DNA of 64,000 nucleotides from JAMXLO01 sp963832895 (lineage in GTDB: Bacteria; Pseudomonadota; Alphaproteobacteria; Acetobacterales; Acetobacteraceae): positions 124,001-188,000 of the forward strand of contig CAWHVQ010000024.1 in assembly GCA_963832895.1 (NCBI GenBank). Direction: 5' to 3'. Under the pieces are notes generated by a model. That model was not told where the DNA came from and searched no databases. It was given only the letters and a program-made list of their open reading frames with translations. Positions 26,583 to 37,716 of the stretch are shown piece after piece. The position numbers were made by a program, and so were the translations under genes. Positions within the stretch are counted from its first letter, which is position 1, and every line of letters begins with the position of its first letter.

Positions 26583-27800
26583 CTATCTGTCAATCTCGCC
26601 GAATACGATGTCGAGCGACCCGATGATCGCCACCGTGTCCGCCAGCATGTGCCGCTTCGCCATCACGTCAATGGCCTGCAGGAACGCGAAACCGGTCGAG
26701 CGTATCTTGCAGCGATAGGGACGATTGGTGCCGTCGGCGACAAGGTAGACACCGAACTCCCCCTTGGGACTCTCCACGACAGTGTAGGTGGCGCCCGGCG
26801 GCACGTGATAGCCCTCGGTGTAGAGCTTGAAGTGATGGATCAGCGCCTCCATTGAGCGCTTCATCTCAGAGCGGTGCGGTGGCGTGAACTTGCGGTCCTG
26901 CACCTTCACCGGGCCCGGCCGCAGCTTGCCAAGCGCCTGCTGAATGATCTTCACGCTCTCACGCATCTCGGCAAGCCGCACGAGATACCGATCATAGCAA
27001 TCGCCGTTGCGTCCGACCGGAACCTTGAAGTCCACCTCAGCGTATTTGTCGTATGGCTGGGACCGTCGCAGATCCCACGGCACGCCGCTCGCGCGCAGAC
27101 ACGGCCCGGCGAACCCCCACGCCAGCGCCGCCTGCGCATCCATCACGCCGATATCGACCGTGCGCTGCTTCCAGATGCGGTTGCCGGTGAGCAACTCTTC
27201 CAGGTCGTCGACGAACTTCGGAAACGTCTCGGCCCAGGCAGCAATGCGCGCTTCCAATCCGGCCGGCAGATCTTTCGCAACCCCACCTGGACGGAAGTAG
27301 TTCGCATGCAGCCGCGCGCCCGAGGCAGCCTCGTGGAACTCCATGAGCTTCTCGCGTTCCTCGAACCCCCACAGGCTTGGCGTGATCGCGCCGACGTCCA
27401 GCGCGTAGGTCGTCACGTTGAGCAGGTGGTTCAGCACGCGGGTGATCTCGGCGAACAGCACGCGGATCCACTGCCCGCGTTCCGGCACCTCGATGCCCAG
27501 CAGCTTCTCGGTCGCCAGCGCGAAGGCGTGTTCCTCGCACATCGGCGAGACGTAATCGAGCCGGTCGAAATACGGCACTGCCTGCATATACGTCTTGTAC
27601 TCGATCAGCTTCTCAGTGCCGCGATGCAGCAAGCCGATATGCGGATCGGCGCGTTCCACCACCTCGCCGTCCATCTCCAGGATCAGCCGCAACACACCAT
27701 GCGCCGCCGGATGCTGCGGTCCGAAATTGATGGAGTGGCTGTCGATCTCGACGACCTTGGTCGCGGTCGGGCGGGCCTCGACATCCGGCGTTTCGCTCAT
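26583..27800 (-). CDS. nuoD: NADH-quinone oxidoreductase subunit D
   Basis: This 405-residue subunit carries the quinone-site residues of complex I and descends from the large subunit of [NiFe] hydrogenase. The start at 27800 gives MSETPDVEARPTATKVVEID, followed by NFGPQHPAAHGVLRL with the conserved histidines, then HIGLLHRGTEKLIEYKTY and DRLDYVSPM. The upstream frame runs into nuoC and is not used. Length is standard for a NuoD that is not fused to NuoC. Confidence 0.97.
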   Translation of the reverse strand: MSETPDVEARPTATKVVEIDSHSINFGPQHPAAHGVLRLILEMDGEVVERADPHIGLLHRGTEKLIEYKTYMQAVPYFDRLDYVSPMCEEHAFALATEKLLGIEVPERGQWIRVLFAEITRVLNHLLNVTTYALDVGAITPSLWGFEEREKLMEFHEAASGARLHANYFRPGGVAKDLPAGLEARIAAWAETFPKFVDDLEELLTGNRIWKQRTVDIGVMDAQAALAWGFAGPCLRASGVPWDLRRSQPYDKYAEVDFKVPVGRNGDCYDRYLVRLAEMRESVKIIQQALGKLRPGPVKVQDRKFTPPHRSEMKRSMEALIHHFKLYTEGYHVPPGATYTVVESPKGEFGVYLVADGTNRPYRCKIRSTGFAFLQAIDVMAKRHMLADTVAIIGSLDIVFGEIDR

Positions 27801-27804
27801 CGTC

Positions 27805-28428
27805 TTACGCCTTCGTCTCGGGTGGCGGCGGCACTTCGCTCGCCCGTGCCGTGTGCACCTTCTCGTCGCCAGGCAGCGTGGTGATCGCCTCCCACGGCGA
27901 CAGGAAATCGAACGATCGGAAATCCTGGGTAAGCCGCACCGGTTCGTACACCACGGCCTTGCGGTCTTCGTCGTAGCGAACCTCGACATAGCCGGTCAGC
28001 GGGAAGTCCTTGCGCAGCGGATGCCCTTCAAATCCGTAGTCGGTCAGAATGCGCCGCAGATCCGGCTGGTCGGAGAACACGATGCCGAACAGGTCCCAGG
28101 CCTCGCGCTCCCACCACGTCGCGACCGGCCACACGGCGTGCACCGAGGGCACCGGGATGTTCTCATCGGTCGTGACGATAAGGCGCAGTCGCTGATTGAG
28201 CGAAACCGACAACAGATTGTAGACGACATCAAACCGCTCGGTGCGTTCCGGCCAATCGACGCCGCAAACGTCCATGACCTGCTCGAATGCGAACCGCGGA
28301 TCATCGCGCAATGTGGTTACCAGTTGCAGCAACCGGTCGCGATCGGCGTGCGCGACAACCTCGCCTTTCTCCGTAACGACGGCACTGACACCAGGCAGAG
28401 TGGAAACGGCTTCAGCGAGATCAGCCAC
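27805..28428 (-). CDS. nuoC: NADH-quinone oxidoreductase subunit C
   Basis: This 207-residue subunit of the complex I connecting module contains the 30 kDa signature in WWEREAWDLFGIVFSDQPDL and ILTDYGFEGHPLRKDFPLTG. I place the start at the GTG at 28428 (VADLAEAVSTLPG), which overlaps the nuoB stop by eight bases. No ATG fits, and the frame further upstream lies inside nuoB. The tail is proline-rich (VPPPPETKA). Confidence 0.92.
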   Translation of the reverse strand: MADLAEAVSTLPGVSAVVTEKGEVVAHADRDRLLQLVTTLRDDPRFAFEQVMDVCGVDWPERTERFDVVYNLLSVSLNQRLRLIVTTDENIPVPSVHAVWPVATWWEREAWDLFGIVFSDQPDLRRILTDYGFEGHPLRKDFPLTGYVEVRYDEDRKAVVYEPVRLTQDFRSFDFLSPWEAITTLPGDEKVHTARASEVPPPPETKA

Positions 28429-28975
28429 GGAGAATCGTCCCCGTGCGGCGGATCTTCTTTTGCAGCTGCATGATGCCGTACACCAGCGCCTCTGCGGTGG
28501 GCGGACAGCCAGGTACATAAACATCGACCGGCACGACGCGATCGCAGCCGCGCACCACCGAATATGAGTAGTGATAATAGCCGCCGCCGTTGGCACAGCT
28601 TCCCATGCTGATCACCCAGCGAGGCTCCGGCATCTGGTCGTACACCTTGCGCAACGCCGGGGCCATTTTGTTGGTCAGCGTGCCGGCGACAATCATCACG
28701 TCGCTTTGCCGCGGCGACGCGCGCGGGATAGTGCCGAACCGATCGAGGTCGTAGCGTGGCATGTAGGCGTGGATCATCTCCACCGCGCAGCACGCCAGGC
28801 CAAACGTCATCGGCCAAAGACTGCCGGTCCGCGCCCAGTTCACCACCTTGTCGATGTTGGCGACGATGAAGCCCTTGTCGGCGATCTCACCGGTGATGCC
28901 CTTCACCACCGCATCCTGCTCAGAACCGGGCGGTAGCGCGTCGCGGTTCCAGGCGATGGCATTGCTTCCACTCAT
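28421..28975 (-). CDS. nuoB: NADH-quinone oxidoreductase subunit B
   Basis: This 184-residue subunit carries cluster N2, the last iron-sulfur centre before quinone. The ligands are the adjacent cysteines 62 and 63 in GLACCAVEMIH, cysteine 127 in GSCANGGGYY and cysteine 157 in PGCPPTAEAL. The gene begins four bases after nuoA and overlaps nuoC by eight. Confidence 0.97.
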   Translation of the reverse strand: MSGSNAIAWNRDALPPGSEQDAVVKGITGEIADKGFIVANIDKVVNWARTGSLWPMTFGLACCAVEMIHAYMPRYDLDRFGTIPRASPRQSDVMIVAGTLTNKMAPALRKVYDQMPEPRWVISMGSCANGGGYYHYSYSVVRGCDRVVPVDVYVPGCPPTAEALVYGIMQLQKKIRRTGTILRG

Positions 28976-28979
28976 GCCG

Positions 28980-29345
28980 CTACTCCCAATCCAACGCTCC
29001 CTTACACCACTCGTAGATGAAACCGACGGTCAGCACGCCAAGGAAGCCCAGCATCGACAGGAAACCGAACCAGCCGATGTCCTTCAGCGATACTGCCCAA
29101 GGGAACAGGAACGCCACTTCGAGATCGAAGATGATGAAAAGAATCGCCACAAGATAAAACCGCACATCAAAGCGGCGCCGGGCATCGTCGAACGGCTCGA
29201 AGCCGCATTCGTAGGCAGAGACCTTCTCGGGATACGGCTTTTGCCGCGCCGCGAGCAGCGAACCGCCCACCATTGCCAGGGCAATTCCCCCGGCGATCAC
29301 CATGAACACCAGGACGGGCAGATATCCATAGAGCACTGGCTGCAT
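28980..29345 (-). CDS. nuoA: NADH-quinone oxidoreductase subunit A
   Basis: This 121-residue membrane subunit with three helices is the first gene of the nuo operon. It has the conserved loop YECGFEPFDDARRRFDVRFY with the cysteine near the quinone channel, then FIIFDLEVAFLFPWA. I choose the ATG at 29345 (MQPVLYGYLPVLVFM); a GTG at 29375 in the same frame would add ten residues. Neither has a strong ribosome-binding site. The operon promoter should lie between here and the tRNA genes at 29480. Confidence 0.95.
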   Translation of the reverse strand: MQPVLYGYLPVLVFMVIAGGIALAMVGGSLLAARQKPYPEKVSAYECGFEPFDDARRRFDVRFYLVAILFIIFDLEVAFLFPWAVSLKDIGWFGFLSMLGFLGVLTVGFIYEWCKGALDWE

Positions 29346-29479
29346 GTCAGGTCCGATCGAACAGGCGTTCGTCACGCGCCGGACGCGGCCCTCAGAACCG
29401 GGCCATGCCAGGACACCCCGACGCGAAACGCGCGGACATTAACCCCAACCGCGCGCCACCGCCATAGGCTCCGGCTTAC

Positions 29480-29556
<77 letters not shown>

Positions 29557-29611
29557 GCAGACAGGAGGCACGACTTACGGCGCGCGCATTGCCGGGTCAA
29601 GCACTCACCAT

Positions 29612-29686
29612 TGGTGGGCGGTGACGGGTTTGAACCGCCGACCCTCTCGGTGTAAGCGAGACGCTCTACCGCTGAGCTAACCGCCC
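29612..29686 (-). tRNA. tRNA-Val (TAC)
   Basis: The minus strand folds as a complete cloverleaf. The acceptor stem GGGCGGT pairs with ACCGCCC, the anticodon loop is CTTACAC with anticodon TAC, and TTCAAAC forms the T loop. The CCA end is encoded. It lies 55 bases upstream of tRNA-Asp, so the two are probably made from one transcript. Confidence 0.96.
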
Positions 29687-29694
29687 GCAGTCAT

Positions 29695-29967
29695 TCACTG
29701 TACCGCGTCCTTCAATCCCTTTCCGGCCTTGAAGCGGACGGTGGTCGATGCCGGAATCGCCATCTCCTCGCCGGTCCGGGGATTGCGGCCGGTACCCGCC
29801 TTGCGCTCAGCCGTTACGAATGTGCCAAACCCGAGCAGACGCACCTCTTCCTTCGCCTTGAGCGCACCCTCGATCACGCCGAACACCGCATCAACTACCT
29901 CGGTCGCCTTATTGCGCGGCAATTCGGTCTGGTCCGCGACAGCCGCGATGAGATCCATCTTGTTCAC
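29695..29967 (-). CDS. hup: DNA-binding protein HU
   Basis: This 90-residue histone-like protein bends and compacts DNA. It begins MNKMDLIAAVADQTELPRNK and has the GFGTFVTAERKAGTGRNPRT segment with the beta-arm motif GRNPRTGEEM that grips the minor groove, then FKAGKGLKDAV. Length and sequence are standard. It sits downstream of lon on the same strand, its usual place in this group. Confidence 0.96.
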   Translation of the reverse strand: MNKMDLIAAVADQTELPRNKATEVVDAVFGVIEGALKAKEEVRLLGFGTFVTAERKAGTGRNPRTGEEMAIPASTTVRFKAGKGLKDAVQ

Positions 29968-30069
29968 TGGCTCAATTCCTCTTGATGCGGTGATACAACT
30001 GGCGCCGGCACGGAATGGCCGACCGGGGGCACGACACTAATGGCGCGGTTTCTGCCACGTCAATGCAGC

Positions 30070-30104
30070 AGAAAGGCCCGCCGGACCATGCCGACGGGCC
30101 TTCC
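30070..30104 (-). terminator. Rho-independent terminator after lon
   Basis: On the minus strand, AAGGCCCGTCGG and CCGGCGGGCCTT form a strong stem around a six-base loop (30102-30073). TTTCT follows at the base. It lies 16 bases after the lon stop codon and separates lon from hup. Confidence 0.8.
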
Positions 30105-30117
30105 CATGAACGCGCGA

Positions 30118-32586
<2,469 letters not shown>

Positions 32587-32770
32587 GGTTGACCTCCTTT
32601 ATGGACAGTCGACGCCCAATCCGCCCGACTTATGCAACCCTTGCGGCACGGAAGGCGCCCCAACGGGCGGCTAGCCCCCTGGACAGGATGGCATATCGGC
32701 TGCCGGGCAATGCAGCGCAAGACCTTCAAATTCCAGGGTCGCAAATTCGCGAGCGACCGCGACCGGCGGC

Positions 32771-34024
32771 TCAGGCGGAGCTTTCCGCTCGCCCCTTGCC
32801 GTACAGGTATAGCGGGTTGGATCGCGCTTCGGCGACTTCGCGGTTGATCACCACCTCCTCTACACCATCGAGACCGGGAAGTTCGAACATGGTACCCAGC
32901 AGGATAGACTCCATGATCGAACGCAAACCGCGGGCACCGGTGCGCCGGGCGATCGCCCGGGTCGCAACGGAATGCAAAGCGTCGTCCGTGAAGGAAAGTT
33001 TCACCCCCTCCATCTCGAACAGCCTGCCATACTGCTTGACCAGCGCGTTCTTCGGCTTGGTCAGGATCTCCATCAGCGCGCCCTCGTCCAGGTCCTCGAG
33101 GGTCGCCACAACCGGCAAGCGGCCGATGAATTCGGGGATCAATCCGAACTTCAGCAGATCCTCTGGCTCGACCTCACGCAGAATCGCGCCAGTTCGCCGC
33201 TCGTCCTGCGACCGCACCTCCGCGCCATAGCCGATGCCGGACCCCTTGCCCCGGGCGGCTATGATCTTCTCCAGTCCGGAGAATGCGCCGCCGCAGATGA
33301 ACAATATGTTGGTGGTATCGACCTGCAGGAATTCCTGCTGCGGGTGCTTGCGACCACCCTGCGGTGGCACCGAGGCGACAGTGCCTTCCATGATCTTGAG
33401 CAAAGCCTGCTGGACGCCCTCGCCGCTCACGTCGCGCGTGATCGACGGGTTGTCGGACTTGCGTGAGATCTTGTCGACCTCGTCGATATAGACGATGCCC
33501 CGCTGTGCCCGCTCAACGTTGTAGTCGGCGGACTGCAGCAGCTTCAGGATGATGTTCTCGACGTCCTCGCCGACATAGCCCGCCTCAGTCAGCGTCGTCG
33601 CGTCCGCCATGGTGAACGGGACGTCCAGGATGCGGGCCAGCGTCTGGGCGAGCAGGGTCTTGCCGGACCCGGTCGGACCAACCAGCAGGATATTCGACTT
33701 GGCGATCTCGATGTCGTTGTTCTTCTGGCCGTGCGCCAGCCGCTTGTAATGATTATGCACGGCGACCGAGAGCACACGCTTGGCGTGGTCCTGGCCGATC
33801 ACGTAGTCGTCGAGCACCTTGCAGATCTCGCGCGGCGTCGGCACGCCGTCGCGCGACTTGACAAGGTGCGTCTTGTGCTCCTCACGGATGATGTCCATGC
33901 AGAGTTCGACGCATTCGTCGCAGATGAATACCGTCGGACCGGCTATGAGCTTGCGCACCTCATGCTGGGACTTGCCGCAGAATGAGCAGTAGAGAGTGTT
34001 CTTCGAATCGCCGGACTTGCTCAT
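32771..34024 (-). CDS. clpX: ATP-dependent Clp protease ATP-binding subunit ClpX
   Basis: This 417-residue AAA+ unfoldase feeds substrates to ClpP. The N-terminal zinc-binding domain has cysteines 13, 16, 35 and 38 (CSFC and CDEC). Walker A is GPTGSGKT at 116-123. The pore loop and the IGF-type ClpP-contact region are present, the latter near SGIGYGAEV. The ATG at 34024 (MSKSGDSKNTLYC) has AGGAG upstream; an in-frame start at 34057 lacks one. It is followed by 184 bases without a gene before lon. Confidence 0.97.
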   Translation of the reverse strand: MSKSGDSKNTLYCSFCGKSQHEVRKLIAGPTVFICDECVELCMDIIREEHKTHLVKSRDGVPTPREICKVLDDYVIGQDHAKRVLSVAVHNHYKRLAHGQKNNDIEIAKSNILLVGPTGSGKTLLAQTLARILDVPFTMADATTLTEAGYVGEDVENIILKLLQSADYNVERAQRGIVYIDEVDKISRKSDNPSITRDVSGEGVQQALLKIMEGTVASVPPQGGRKHPQQEFLQVDTTNILFICGGAFSGLEKIIAARGKGSGIGYGAEVRSQDERRTGAILREVEPEDLLKFGLIPEFIGRLPVVATLEDLDEGALMEILTKPKNALVKQYGRLFEMEGVKLSFTDDALHSVATRAIARRTGARGLRSIMESILLGTMFELPGLDGVEEVVINREVAEARSNPLYLYGKGRAESSA

Positions 34025-34172
34025 GCGTACTCCTGCCCCGGACTCGCGGGGAGCCACGGGGTGACTTTACTCTCCGGGGGCCGGAGGGGACAAGAACCAC
34101 GATCGGCCTAGGCTAGTGCCGTCCCTTCGGCCAGCAAATGGCGTGCCAGCCCGAGAACTGGATGGTCCTAGG

Positions 34173-34817
34173 TCAGGACCGGCCGCCAACTTCCTCCGGC
34201 GTGGGGCGGTTCTCCACCACCTCATCGACCAGGCCAAAATCACGGCTTTCCTCAGCCGACATGTAGGCGTCGCGCTCCAGCTTACGCTCGATCGCCTCGA
34301 TCGGCTGGCCGGTGTGGCGGACATAGATCTCGTTCAGCCGCTTGCGCAGGGTCAGGATCTCGCGCGCCTGGATTTCGATGTCGGTTGCCTGACCCTGGGC
34401 CCCGCCCGAAGGCTGGTGGACCATGATCCGTGAATTCGGCAGGGCGTAGCGCTTGCCCTTGGCACCGGCGGCCAGCAACAGGCTGCCCATCGAAGCCGCC
34501 TGCCCAATGCAGACGGTGGACACCGGGCTACGGATATATTGCATCGTGTCATAGATCGCGAGGCCGGCCGACACCACGCCGCCAGGACTATTGATATAGA
34601 ATGAGACATCCTTGCTGGGGTTCTCAAACTCCAGATACAGCAACTGGGCGCAGATCAGCGAACTGACCTGGTCAAACACCGCCCCTGTGAGGAATATGAT
34701 CCGCTGCTTCAGCAGGAGCGAATAGATGTCGTAGGCGCGCTCCCCCCGGGCGGTCTGCTCCACCACCATTGGCACGAGATTATTTGAATAGATTTCAACG
34801 GGATCGCGATCCTGCAT
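34173..34817 (-). CDS. clpP: ATP-dependent Clp protease proteolytic subunit
   Basis: This 214-residue serine protease forms the ClpP barrel. The catalytic triad is serine 109 in GQAASMGS, histidine 134 in RIMVHQPSGG and aspartate 183 in ERDAYMSA. The ATG at 34817 (MQDRDPVEIYSNNLVPM) is preferred because it matches the family start and has GAGGG upstream; a TTG at 34832 is an alternative. It stands between tig and clpX on the same strand, the conserved arrangement. Confidence 0.97.
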   Translation of the reverse strand: MQDRDPVEIYSNNLVPMVVEQTARGERAYDIYSLLLKQRIIFLTGAVFDQVSSLICAQLLYLEFENPSKDVSFYINSPGGVVSAGLAIYDTMQYIRSPVSTVCIGQAASMGSLLLAAGAKGKRYALPNSRIMVHQPSGGAQGQATDIEIQAREILTLRKRLNEIYVRHTGQPIEAIERKLERDAYMSAEESRDFGLVDEVVENRPTPEEVGGRS

Positions 34818-34896
34818 GATGGACACCCTCAAGTCGGCACGTACCCATAGATAGGCGAAACCGGTCCGGACTCCAACCGGCCAGACGGCCAGTACT

Positions 34897-36381
34897 TCAT
34901 TGCGTGGTCGCTGGTGGGTCGGAGAGCTTATCGGTGGCCTCCGCGGACTGGTCTGCGACAGGTTGGTCGGTGGTAGCCGCGGGTTGGTCAGTTGCGGCCG
35001 CAGACTGGTCAGTGGTGGCCGCGACCAGCGAGACAGCGGCCGGCGGCTCCTGCGCCAGTTCCTCCGGCGTGACAGTCTTCTCCTCGACCTTGGCCAGCTC
35101 CAGAATGAAGTCGATCACCTTCTCCTCGAACAAAGGAGCGCGCAGCGCATCGGCCGCCCGCGGATTCTGCCGGAAGAACTCGAACAACTGCTGTTCCTGG
35201 CCCGGATAGCGCATCGCCTCAGCGCGCATCGCACGGGTCATCTCGTCCTGACCGACGGTGATGCTGTTCACCCGGCCGATCTCTGCCAGCAACAGGCCCA
35301 GCCGGACGCGGCGCTCCGCGATGGCGCGATACTCTGCCTTCAGCGTCTCGTCATCCTTCACCTTATCATCGTCGTCCAGCCGTCCGGCCTGCCGATCTGC
35401 CTCCAGGCGCTGCCAGATCTGGCTGAATTCCTGCTCCACCATCCCCTCGGGGGAGGCGAACCTGGTCATGTCAGCGAGCGCATCCAGCAACTGGCGCTTC
35501 AGCCGCAGCCGAGCCATCTGATCGTACTCGGTCTGAAACCGTCGGTTAACGGTCTCCCGCATCTCCGCCAGATCCTCGAAGGCGAGCTTCTTCGCCAGCT
35601 CATCGTCGAGGGCCGGCACCAGCGGACGGCTCAGCGTGTGGGCGGTGACGTCGAAGCTCGCGGCCTTGCCGGCCAAGGTCGGCACGCCGTACTCGGCCGG
35701 GAAGGTAACCTCGATCGTGCGGGTCTCACCCGGCTTTATCCCCTCGAGCTGCTCGCTGAAGCCCGGAATGAAACCCGTGCCACCGATTTCCACCTCGATG
35801 CCGTTGCCCGTGCCGCCCGGGAACTCGGCCCCATCGATGCGCCCGACATAATCGACGGTGAGCACCTCGCCCTTCGCCGCGCCGCGGTCGCCGAGCTCAT
35901 CGGCGGTGATCGGTTCGAGTGTCCGATTGCGTTGGGCGATGCCGGCGAGCGCCTCGTCCACCGCCTCCGCCGGTGCCTCGGCCCGCAACCGGGTGAGCTG
36001 CACCGCCGCGAAGTCCGGCATCGTGATCTCCGGCAACAGCTCGAGCTCGACCTTGAACTCCAGGTCCTTGGCCGCGACGCCGCTCGGATCAAGGCTCAGG
36101 ACGTCGACCTTGGGCTGCAGTGCGGGCCGCAGGCCGCGCTCAGTCAACACCTGTTGCGTGGCCTCGGTGACCGACTCCTCCAGCACCTCGGCATTGACCG
36201 CCGTGCCAAAGCGCTGGCGCACCACGGTGGGAGGGATCTTGCCCGGCCGAAACCCGGGCAAGGTCAGTGTCTTGCCGAGATTGGCCAGTCGGGCGGCGCG
36301 CTTGGTCTCGATATCGGCGGCTGGAACCACCACGGTGTAGGCGCGCTTCAGCCCCTCGGAGAGCGTTTCGGTAACCTGCAT
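34897..36381 (-). CDS. tig: Trigger factor, with repetitive Thr/Asp/Gln/Ala tail
   Basis: Trigger factor is the ribosome-bound chaperone and peptidyl-prolyl isomerase. The 494-residue protein has the ribosome-binding domain with the signature GFRPGKIPPTVVRQRFG (about 44-60), the PPIase domain with TVDYVGRIDGAEFPGGTG (about 173-190), and the C-terminal chaperone arms. After about residue 450 it ends in a low-complexity tail with near-repeats such as ATTDQSAAATDQPAATTDQP. Similar DNA repeats underlie it (about 34930-35030), so tail length probably varies between strains. Trigger factors in this group often end in variable tails; this one is unusual for its TDQ repeats. Confidence 0.95.
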   Translation of the reverse strand: MQVTETLSEGLKRAYTVVVPAADIETKRAARLANLGKTLTLPGFRPGKIPPTVVRQRFGTAVNAEVLEESVTEATQQVLTERGLRPALQPKVDVLSLDPSGVAAKDLEFKVELELLPEITMPDFAAVQLTRLRAEAPAEAVDEALAGIAQRNRTLEPITADELGDRGAAKGEVLTVDYVGRIDGAEFPGGTGNGIEVEIGGTGFIPGFSEQLEGIKPGETRTIEVTFPAEYGVPTLAGKAASFDVTAHTLSRPLVPALDDELAKKLAFEDLAEMRETVNRRFQTEYDQMARLRLKRQLLDALADMTRFASPEGMVEQEFSQIWQRLEADRQAGRLDDDDKVKDDETLKAEYRAIAERRVRLGLLLAEIGRVNSITVGQDEMTRAMRAEAMRYPGQEQQLFEFFRQNPRAADALRAPLFEEKVIDFILELAKVEEKTVTPEELAQEPPAAVSLVAATTDQSAAATDQPAATTDQPVADQSAEATDKLSDPPATTQ

Positions 36382-36412
36382 TGTCCAACCCCGTCGATGT
36401 CCGCCCGCAGCG

Positions 36413-36497
36413 TGGTGCGGGCGGAGGGATTTGAACCCCCACGGCTTGCGCCACCAGAACCTAAATCTGGCGTGTCTGCCAGTTCCACCACGCCCGC
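36413..36497 (-). tRNA. tRNA-Leu (TAG)
   Basis: The minus strand folds as a class II tRNA with a variable arm. GCGGGCG pairs with CGCCCGC in the acceptor stem, the anticodon loop is TTTAGGT with anticodon TAG, the variable arm is TGGCGCAAGCCGT, and the T loop is TTCAAAT. The CCA end is encoded. It lies 31 bases upstream of tig. Confidence 0.96.
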
Positions 36498-36750
36498 CCT
36501 CGTGTGCCCGCCCAGCCGCGAACGCGGGGCTTTAGCGCACGCTGCCCGGCGGGACAAGGAAGCGGACGGCGCTTTTCGGGGCTGCCCTTTGACCCGCGGT
36601 GCCCACAGTGCAAGAATCCACATCGTCCATCCCGATCGCTCACAGGGAACTTGCGCGTTACTTGCTGATATCTTCTCGCTTGCCCCCATGCCAATCCGGT
36701 CACTCCCGTGCTAACTTGGTTTCAACCGGTATCATTTCGTAGGTGTACGC

Positions 36751-37713
36751 ATGGCGCAGGCTAGCCGCAGCAAGGGGAAGGCCCGACCGAAGTCCCGCTC
36801 CGGCAACGGATCGCACGAGCCCACTGCTGCTGCCGGGCGAGACTACAACATCGCCGCGGTGGGTCGTGCGCTCGACCTGCTCGAGGCATTGTCGCGTATC
36901 GGTCCGGCTCCCCTGGCCGCCCTGGCGGACCAGGCGCGCTGCACCCGAACGGCCGGCTTCCGCTTGTTGCGCACCCTGGAGGCTCGCGGCTTCGCGATCC
37001 AGGACGAAGCGCGCGGGATGTGGCGGCTCGGCGCGCGATGGGGCGTCCTGGGCCGTGCCGCGGCCGAACAAGGCGCACTCGAGGCGACCGCCATGCCGTT
37101 CCTCGCCGCTCTCGGCAAGACCTGCGGCGAGAATGTCTATCTTAGGGTACGCGACGGCCTGGAGAGCGAGACCATCGCGATCTACCAGGCTGACCCGGGC
37201 CTACGGCTCTACAGTGAGGTCGGCAAGCGCCAGCCGCTGCACGCCGGGTCAAGCCGACTGTTGCTGGCCCACGCGCCTGAGGCGGTGCAGACCCAGGTAC
37301 TCGCCCAGCGCCTGCCGCGTTTCACACCGGCAACCAGAACCGACGCCGCATGGATCGCCGCCGACCTCCAGCGCATCCGCACCCGTGGCTATCTGCTCAC
37401 CACCGACGAAGTTGTCGCCGGCGCGGCGACGGTCGCCGGACCGGTGCGCGACGCGTCGGGCCAGGTGGTGGCCGTGCTCTCGGTCAGTGCTCCAACGATG
37501 CGGATGCGCCCGCCGCGGCCACGCGCCCTGCTGCCGATGGTCCTGGATGCCGCTGCGAAACTGTCCCACACCCTGGGTGCCGCCGCCGGACCAACGGCGA
37601 GCAAGCCGGCCGAGGGGCGACGAGGTCAGGGGCAGCCGGCCGCGTCGACCGGCGGTACCGGCGAAGCGGCTCCGGCCCTGGCCGCATCCGGACCGCATTC
37701 GATCTTTCGCTGA
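36751..37713 (+). CDS. IclR-family transcriptional regulator
   Basis: This 320-residue protein has a basic disordered N-terminus (about 1-30), a winged helix-turn-helix (about 32-95, AVGRALDLLEALSRIGPAPL and later CTRTAGFRLLRTLEARGFAI), and the IclR effector-binding domain (about 100-275) with GENVYLRVRDG and PLHAGSSRLLLA. The C-terminal 45 residues are low-complexity and rich in glycine and alanine. Such proteins bind small aromatic or organic acids and control catabolic genes. No catabolic operon sits next to it on the plus strand, and its 3' end lies four bases from the convergent repeat-protein gene, so the target is unknown. Confidence 0.88.
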   Translation: MAQASRSKGKARPKSRSGNGSHEPTAAAGRDYNIAAVGRALDLLEALSRIGPAPLAALADQARCTRTAGFRLLRTLEARGFAIQDEARGMWRLGARWGVLGRAAAEQGALEATAMPFLAALGKTCGENVYLRVRDGLESETIAIYQADPGLRLYSEVGKRQPLHAGSSRLLLAHAPEAVQTQVLAQRLPRFTPATRTDAAWIAADLQRIRTRGYLLTTDEVVAGAATVAGPVRDASGQVVAVLSVSAPTMRMRPPRPRALLPMVLDAAAKLSHTLGAAAGPTASKPAEGRRGQGQPAASTGGTGEAAPALAASGPHSIFR

Positions 37714-37716
37714 TCG

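Noticed and set aside
34160..34180. Small hairpin at the end of clpP as a terminator
   Set aside because: The six-base stem includes the stop codon and has no T-run, so the evidence is too weak.
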